Below, piece after piece: positions 27,101 to 33,537 of a stretch of 33,537 bases of DNA. Position 1 is the first letter of the stretch. Each line of letters starts with the position of its first letter. The notes beneath the pieces are model-generated. The model worked only from the letters and a program-made list of their open reading frames with translations, ran no database searches and was not told the DNA's origin. The DNA comes from Setaria digitata (taxonomy: Eukaryota > Nematoda > Chromadorea > Rhabditida > Setariidae): NCBI GenBank assembly GCA_003640385.1, contig RCAB01000603.1:1-33537 (forward strand), in the 5' to 3' direction. The position numbers were made by a program, and so were the translations under genes.

Positions 27101-30100
27101 TTGGTTAAATTTAATGATTTGTCATCTTTTGGAAAAAAAAAAAATTCATTAAATTTTTAGAATCTTTTTTTTTTTTTTTTTTTAATTTTTGTATGTTTTA
27201 TACAACTAAATTGAGCAAGAAATTCAGGGAATGACAGGAATAATTTTCATGAAAATGACAATATCCCACCAAGTTAATGCGTTTGGCAAATAATCCTAAA
27301 AGATGTGAATTTTTGTGAACAAAAACAGATAAACAACATGTTCTAAGTAAATGAACAAACAAAACAACAACAGTGTTTGTGGAAGAAATTACAAAAATTC
27401 CATGTTAAAAATATAATTGGCATAATTAACATGCAACAACGATTGTTAACAAATAAAAAACCAACAAAAGCAGGAAATTAAATTAAAGCACTTGGAAAAA
27501 ATTTAATTAAATCATCGTTACAATTTACTTTCTCAATAATGCAAAATGTCCCGTTAATTGGTACAGTTAAAAGAAGTGAGGTTAATTAGACTGAAACTTT
27601 TCAGTTACTAATTTAAATCAGCCTGACTCTGTACGGATCTGTATGAATGTATGAAGTGTTTGTGTGCGTGGACGTATTGACACGTACGTGTGTAAGTGCG
27701 CTATGGCATGCAGTGATTAGATTGCATATGAGTGGGTGATGTCGCATAGACTTATGCGTGAATGCATGCGTGTATGAGTAGGCGTACGTGTGTTTGTGTA
27801 TTATGAATATAAGTACAATTAGTCTGCACTATAATTAGCCTAGATTACTCCAGTATTAGCATACTAGGTCCGGATATTACTAACTCAATTCATTAAGAAT
27901 CTAGCAAGTATTTTTTCATTTTTTGGTAAAATATTTATTATGGAATTTATTTGTTATTTGTCTCAATATATTGTTTGACTTTTTATTTGCAGCTGATGGG
28001 TTTTTTTTTTCTTTAATTTTAATTTTCAGTTAATGGAATAAGTTTTGTGGGTGAAAGAGAGTGAATAATTATTTGATTGTTATAAATAAAGGTTGTAATA
28101 ATAAACTAAACGATTAAAAATAAATGCAAATTATTTCATCATTTTTTTTTTTTTTTTGGTAAACCTTTATCGTTTACGAGTGGAAAGAGTGACTGCGATC
28201 AAAGAATTTTAATAGGTATGATAATATTATGCTTATGAATATGTTGATCATAAAGTTTGGAATAATCAAATTTCACAATTACATACTTTTAGAAAAATCG
28301 TGTATTTAAATTGGAAATGTGAGAAATGTAATTAATTAAATTATAATTTTAAGACATTAGTAGCTATTTCATTATATCCAAATGAAAAAAAGATTTATTT
28401 GAGTAAAGTAAAAGATGCTATTTGCGAATGAATTTTCGTAGAATATCTTTTCTTAAGCATTTTTTGCAAACTTTTTTTTTTTTTTTTTTTTATAAATCTA
28501 AAATAAAATTGTCGGCAGTTAACTTAACATTTCAAACGATAACAATAAAAAGGATAATAACAGTTATTATATTATATTTACTATGTAATATAATTTTGTA
28601 TAATACAAATTTAGAATTGTTGAGATGAAATTGCAAGTTTCCAGTTAGTAATTCGTACATTTCTGAATGAAATTGGAAATTAGATTATGGAAATGTGACT
28701 GTTTGAACAAATGTAAAAAATGGTTTTTTCATAAATTAAAGATATTAAAGCGATTTGAAAAATTAAATTTGTTCTTTAATCGCAAATATAAAAAAATAAT
28801 TTCGTATAAACTTGTCAACTTACATTTCAAATTATAAAATACTTTAATATCATTTAGACAAGCACCACAATAAATCAGAGAAATGTGAATTGTTTTTGAA
28901 AATGAAGACAAAATGGGAAAATTTGAATAAAGAAATTTTTTAAGTAATAATTGGATGGAAATTTTCAGGAAAGTTCAGATAAATTTAATTAATTAGTTGA
29001 ATGCTTATCAGTTGAAAATAATCAGTAAATCATTCGAGGTAATAAGATATGTTAACTTGCTATGAAATAAGAGATGAAATCAAAAAAAAAAAAGGAAGTG
29101 TAGAAAGGAAATCATTTAATTTAAATAATTCCACGTTTCAAAATTGTAACTAATGTCAATTGCATATATTTACAATTATGAAATTAAATTTGTAAAATGT
29201 ACGCAAATTGCTCAAGTAATAAAGCCAAAATTAAATTAAAAATTTGAAAAATCAGACTAGGGAGTGAATTTGTAAAGTGCGCTACGAAAAAATTCGCAGC
29301 AAAGTGTTAGAAAATTCCTAAATATTTAATAATTAAAAAAATAATTTAAATAGATTAAGAGTGTTTTGGAAAAAGAAAACAATAAATGAAATACTAGCTA
29401 TTCGTGATAAATTTTAGTTCCATTTCACTATTGACCAAATATGTTTTCCGCTAGTCCTGTAAAATTCATAATTATTTGAATTTTTTAATTTTCATTTAAG
29501 TTTTGCAATGAAAAATATTAATTAAAAATTTGGTTTACCATCAAGCTAAATGGAAATATTGAATTAAAATTTCAATTTCAAATGTGATTTCTAACTAAGC
29601 ATTGTTATGTGTTCTTCCATGCACAAATTTTTTTTTTTTTTTGAGTGACAAAGAAAATAAAGTTATGGAAATTCAAATAATTAACTGGCTTTTTTTTTCG
29701 AAAACCAAAATATCAAAATTACTTTAAGCAAATTATTATTTGCAGCAGCGATAAATTAAGTTTCAAAACTGTATTAAAATTTTTTCAAACAAATTTATCA
29801 GTGTTACCGAAATTTTATTTTGAATAAAAAAAAAAAAAAAGTTCAATGATGCATGATGAAATCATTCAATATTGGAATAGTTTAATACTGATATTGATAT
29901 GACAATAATTAAATTATGTGCTTTTTTTTTCGTTTCAATTGATAAGAGGATTTACAATTGCCTGTAATAAGCCGACTACCAATTCCACTAATTTTTGGTC
30001 ACTTCATAGGGTGTTGCATTAGATCAGTATTCCCTGTAAAAGACTGAAATTTTCCTGGCTTAATTTTATTGTCAAACTTAAGCCATAGCCATAAAGAATG

Positions 30101-30870
30101 CTCTTACAACAATCACTTTTATGTACTAGTGATAGTTGATAGCTTGAATATGTTTCTTCGTTGTTAAAAAAATTTGGCGCAAGATCAGTTGCATGAAAAT
30201 TCAAGCAAGTTGAAATGAGAATGTTTATCGATAATTAAGCCAAAGAGATTGATCAATTAAATTACCTGAGCTATTAGTTAAGCTTAGTTTCTTTTGGATT
30301 AGCTAATTTGTAGCATCTTGTTGGAATGTGAAATTTGTATTTCTGGAAATGAAAACTTCAGAAATGTAGGTTACTGTTGATTTTATTGTTTTGAAAAATT
30401 TATTCTTACATGAAATAATCATTAATTTCCAGTAATAATATATTGTTGCCGATTCAAAACTTCCAAATATCGTCTTAATGAAGCTAATTGCTTTAATAAC
30501 TCTCTTATTGGTCGTTGTTAACAATGGCTATTCCATTCTTCCAGATAGGTAAAACATTATCTGATATAATTTATAAAGTTGCATACTTAAAATGTTTTAT
30601 TTTGATTTCAAATTTTGATTTCGGTAAGTTTTTTATTGTCGCTTTTTTAATTAGTAAACTTAGACATTTTTCGAGTTCATGTCATTATTCATTGTCGGAA
30701 ATTTGATTTTGATCTTTTTTTTTTGCGAAAAAAAAGATTTTCAATAATCAATGAAATAAAGTAGTTCAAATAATTTAAGGTCACATGACCAAATTTTAAA
30801 AAAATTTAATTAATAATTTAATGAAATTTGACAGACCGCTGCGGCAATAATGATTGAAAATTAGCAAAAT
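24195..30870. other. intergenic region between unc-13 and the serpin
   Basis: About 6.7 kb with no supported gene. It contains a CTAG-rich tract at 24300-24400, many A/T homopolymers, small GC-richer islands at about 25715-25825 and 26255-26470, and a TG/ACGT-rich stretch at 27640-27810. Minus-strand open frames at 30019-30524 match nothing I can confirm. Confidence 0.45.
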
Positions 30871-30877
30871 ATTTCAG
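30871..30877 (+). other. probable trans-splice acceptor of the serpin
   Basis: ATTTCAG ends 16 nt upstream of the ATG at 30894 with no upstream coding exon in frame. This is the usual nematode arrangement for a spliced-leader acceptor, and it supports the chosen start. Confidence 0.65.
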
Positions 30878-30893
30878 ATTAGCTAAGATCCAA

Positions 30894-31044
30894 ATGGATT
30901 TCGCATTAAATTTACTGCATCACTCTTCACCAGCCGATCAGTCAGTACTGTTATCACCAATTTCAATCATTTCCGTTTTATCAGTTCTCTATGCGGGAGC
31001 CAGAAATAAAACCGAACTTGAAATTAGAGCTGCAATTGCAGGAA
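30894..31044 (+). CDS. serpin exon 1 (helices A-B)
   Basis: It encodes MDFALNLLHHSSPADQS and then the conserved LLSPISIISVLSVLYAGARN block, through residue 50 plus one base. The donor GGAA|GTAATC is used because phase joins exon 2 through an Asn codon. Confidence 0.9.
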
Positions 31045-33537
31045 GTAATCATCATTACATTATGATAAGATATTCTTTTGCCTTCATTTAACTGCTAAAA
31101 TTTTTATAATTCTGATAAGAGAGAAAAGGAGAGGAAGTAAGATGTGATAACAATTCAGATTATTCCAAAGCAGAATTTCTGGATCACATGCAATCGATTA
31201 TGATGGATCATAATAAAGCTTCACTAGCCGATGATGAATTTCATCATTCGTTGAAATTTTGGTTGCAAGAAAATGTTGTATATGAGCCTTTCATCTATAA
31301 TATTCCATTCCTGATTTATGATAAACCTACCACAATTAAATTAAAGTCTAACACCGATCAACTAGTTACGGTAATATTATCTTGTAAAGATAATTTGCTT
31401 CAAGTATTACTATTTTTCAGTTAATCATTTTTCTAATCATTCAATGTATTAATCATTCTTATATTTCAGTTCTTCGCTTTTCTTTTCCTCACTTATTATT
31501 TGTTATTTTGGCCGGTGCTAATTTTATGCACTTCAGATATATTTAATATATTGAATGCTGAAAATATTTGGACTTTCATTTTTGTTCAATTGACCAATTC
31601 AATCTAACTATTTGTTTACGAAGTTTAAAATTAATGAAGAAAAAAAAAAAAAAAATTAATTGCTTTGTTCTATTTCAGGAAGCTGCTAGCTGGTTAAAGC
31701 AAAGTGCTTTAAACAAGGCCAATAACGTTCTTTTCATGAATTTCGGATTTTCAATGTTTCTTATCGCTAAGGCTCATCTTGTTTCACGATGGAAATTTCC
31801 TTTCCATCTATCGGAATACCGGCAATTGTTCCAAAATAATGCTACCAACATTTTTGTTGTAATTTTACAATATTTTCCTTGGTTTCTTTTATAATTACAA
31901 GCATTCACTGATTGTTACAAACAAACATTCGCTGTAATTACAAAGATTTATTTGTTTAATCAACAGTAATCGATAGATCTGCCTGAGAAGATGCAATATA
32001 TATTAGTGCTAAGAATGATCTCTTCTACTTCTGAATGGGAACTAATCGTTAAATGCAGATTGAAATGATGGAAAGAACAGAAAACTTTCCTTATTACGAG
32101 GATGATAAGGTGCAAGTTGTTTCGTTGCCATTTGAAGCCTCGAATAATGAAATGATTATTATTCTACCAAAAGAGATAAATGAAGTTGGCGATGTAGAAG
32201 TGGAACTTACAGGAGAAAAATTACATAATTATATTAGAGCACTTCAAGTATCGAAGAAAATTTTGGTAAAAGCATTTTTCCTTCTTTTTTTTTTTTCAAC
32301 GAAATACTGAATAATTAACTAAATTTCAATTGTTTGCTCAAATTGCTCATTTGTATGTAAAGAAAAAAGAAATTGTAAATTTTCAGAATTCTTTGAGTTT
32401 CAAATTCACTGAATAGCTGATAATTAATACTTTACCACAACAATTAAAATATGGAATTCTAAATCTTTATCATTTATTTGTTCATTTATTTATTTTTTTT
32501 CAAATGCGTATTGTTGCAATTTCAAGAGATCACGAGGAGTTTCAATTGTTTTCAGGTAAGAATACCTCAAATTAAATTAAGAAAAATACTTGACTTAACA
32601 GATCAATTGCAATCGATGGGTCTTCGATCAATGTTTAAGAAATCCGCACGTTTTCCAGGCATTTCTGAAAAGCAACTACCACTAACACAGTGTGTCAAAA
32701 ATTTGGCTTCTATACAGGTTCTTAATTCCCTATTCTTATTTATTTATGTAAATTAAGTCCTGATAATTCTTAATTATTAGTCTAGGGTAGCCAGTTTGAT
32801 AATTATAAACTTTTAACGATGAAAGAAAAGAAAAGAAAAATGGTAAAATTTGGTGTATTTTTTTTTTTTTGGAAATAATGCATCAAGCAGATTCACTACT
32901 CTGTCAAACGGAAAACCATTGAATTCAGGTGGATACGGAGGGAATTAATGCCGAATCTGTGGAAAATATGGAAACGAAAAAATTGGAAATAGAACCATCT
33001 TTATCAAGTCAATCAGTTATGCAATCAGCTTATCAATCAGTATCATTTGAGGCTATTCGTCCATTTTTTTTTGCAATTCTGGATAGTAGGCAAATTATTC
33101 TATGGATTGGCAAATATTATAATCCAGAAGCAACTCAAGATCCGACAGCTGAAGAAGTTGGAAGCGATGATTATACATCTGAAGATGATATATCGCTTCC
33201 GAATTTAGGTTATATAAATCTCGACTCAACAGGTACAGGAGCTACAAATGTTTGGGACATGGACCTTAACTTGTCTGAGGACCAACAAAAGCAAGGGGTA
33301 CCTAATGAGAAATTACCAGCAACAGCAGTTGGAGGTAGTTATACATTTGGAAATGATGTGATGCATCCGAATTCAGGTCATACAAATCTCGACTCAACAG
33401 GTACAGGAGCTACAAATGTTTGGGACATGGACCTTAACTTGTTTGGGGACCAACAAAGGCAAGGGGTATCTAATGAGAAATTACCAGCAACAGCAGTTGG
33501 AGGTAGTTATACATTTGGAAATGATGTGATGCATCCG
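30894..33537 (+). CDS. serpin with C-terminal 56-residue tandem repeats (partial)
   Basis: This is a serpin-fold protein; family members usually trap serine or cysteine proteases, but inhibition is doubtful here. The exons are 30894-31044, 31159-31370, 31679-31858, 32059-32265, 32556-32717 and 32929-33537+, giving 507 codons with no stop before the window end. Family landmarks are FALNLL and LLSPISIISVLSVLYAGARN (helices A and B), SNTDQLVTEAASWLKQ (helix F region), QNNATNIFVIEMM, YYEDDKVQVVSLPF, MIIILPKE, VRIPQIKL, GISEKQLPLTQCVKNLASIQ, VDTEGINAES (hinge) and RPFFFAI...ILWIGKYYNPEA (last strands). The core is about 372 residues, normal for the family. No signal peptide is seen. The hinge and reactive loop are aberrant. 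Residues 373-395 are an acidic linker, and 396-451 and 452-507 are tandem repeats. The target is unknown. Confidence 0.93.
31159..31370 (+). CDS. serpin exon 2 (helices C-F region)
   Basis: The acceptor is CAATTCAG and the donor is TACG|GTAATA. It encodes residues 51-121, beginning YSKAEFLDHMQSIMMDHN and ending TIKLKSNTDQLVT. The usual A-N-R-L-F strand is poorly conserved here (SLKFWLQENVVY), a sign of divergence. Confidence 0.82.
31679..31858 (+). CDS. serpin exon 3
   Basis: The acceptor is CTATTTCAG and the donor is TTGTT|GTAATT. It encodes residues 122-181. EAASWLKQSALNKANNVL matches the INxWV-T-GKI helix, and FLIAKAHLVSRWKFPF stands where most serpins have the LVNAIYFKGxWxxPF strand, so Asn-Ala-Ile-Tyr is lost. 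Confidence 0.88.
32059..32265 (+). CDS. serpin exon 4
   Basis: The acceptor is AAATGCAG and the donor is TTTTG|GTAAAA. It encodes residues 182-250, with IEMMERTENFPYYEDD, VQVVSLPFE and NEMIIILPKE, all well-conserved serpin segments, then ELTGEKLHNYIRALQ. Confidence 0.93.
32556..32717 (+). CDS. serpin exon 5
   Basis: The acceptor is TTTTCAG and the donor is ACAG|GTTCTT. It encodes residues 251-304. VRIPQIKLRKILDLTDQLQS, MGLRSMF and FPGISEKQLPLTQ match family strands. The conserved His before the hinge (usual pattern VVHKAFIEV) is absent; the site reads CVKNLASIQ. Confidence 0.92.
32929..33537 (+). CDS. serpin exon 6: hinge, loop, last strands, repeat tail
   Basis: The acceptor is AATTCAG. 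It encodes residues 305-507 and continues past the window. The hinge is VDTEGINAESVEN. The loop has 38 residues between the hinge Gly and RPFFF, against about 23 in alpha-1-antitrypsin. ILWIGKYYNPEA closes the fold at 372. The acidic linker and two 56-residue repeats follow in the same exon without interruption. Confidence 0.92.
   Translation, partial: MDTEGINAESVENMETKKLEIEPSLSSQSVMQSAYQSVSFEAIRPFFFAILDSRQIILWIGKYYNPEATQDPTAEEVGSDDYTSEDDISLPNLGYINLDSTGTGATNVWDMDLNLSEDQQKQGVPNEKLPATAVGGSYTFGNDVMHPNSGHTNLDSTGTGATNVWDMDLNLFGDQQRQGVSNEKLPATAVGGSYTFGNDVMHP
33202..33537 (+). repeat. two in-frame 168-bp coding repeats
   Basis: 33202-33369 and 33370-33537 differ at seven positions, all transitions and all amino-acid changing. 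Each unit contains NLDSTGTGATNVWDMDLNL, NEKLPATAVGGSYTFGND and VMHP. The second unit ends exactly at the window edge, so the copy number is unknown. Confidence 0.97.

Noticed and set aside
30019..30524. Minus-strand fragments with FQQD and DLAPNFF, suggesting a mariner/Tc1 transposase relic
   Set aside because: The flanking residues do not follow the transposase pattern, stops lie between the motifs, and no terminal repeats are seen. Probably chance.
30515..30706. 63-codon plus-strand frame just upstream of the serpin
   Set aside because: It is Phe/Ile-rich, not in splice continuity with the serpin, and ends before the trans-splice acceptor.

Overview
The window looks like the nuclear genome of a filarial-type (spirurid) nematode. 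It is very AT-rich, with many A/T homopolymers and small exons. Most introns have TTTCAG- or TTACAG-like 3' ends, and the gene starts look like spliced-leader acceptors. The species call is inference; gene structure and protein similarity support a nematode. No prokaryotic, organellar or intact mobile-element gene was recognised.

Positions 1-22735, minus strand, hold the 5' half of an unc-13 (Munc13) orthologue. I assembled sixteen coding exons by matching splice sites and reading phase, giving 553 codons from the ATG at 22697 to the last visible donor at 1253/1252. The protein starts MSLLCV and carries the N-terminal C2A domain (about residues 1-131), the RIM-binding and homodimerising domain of the long UNC-13 isoform. 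A short charged helix and a long low-complexity linker rich in Asp, Tyr, His, Gln and Asn follow. The C1, C2B, MUN and C2C domains would lie beyond position 1. The introns hold microsatellites, minisatellites, a 125-bp tandem array, a possible false duplication around an N, and a few unexplained open or motif-dense islands.

Positions 22736-30877 are an intergenic region of about 8 kb between two divergent genes. It holds a CpG-richer repeat tract, a long GT microsatellite broken by an N, and small GC-richer islands, but no gene I can support.

Positions 30894-33537, plus strand, hold a serpin gene in six exons (507 codons, open at the right edge). The serpin fold is complete to its usual C-terminal strand at about residue 372, but it has a degenerate hinge and an unusually long reactive-centre loop. 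An acidic linker follows, then at least two near-identical 56-residue tandem repeats that run off the window. This serpin with a repeat tail is the most unusual object here.

The two genes have no evident functional link: one is a presynaptic vesicle-priming factor, the other a serpin-fold protein of unknown target.
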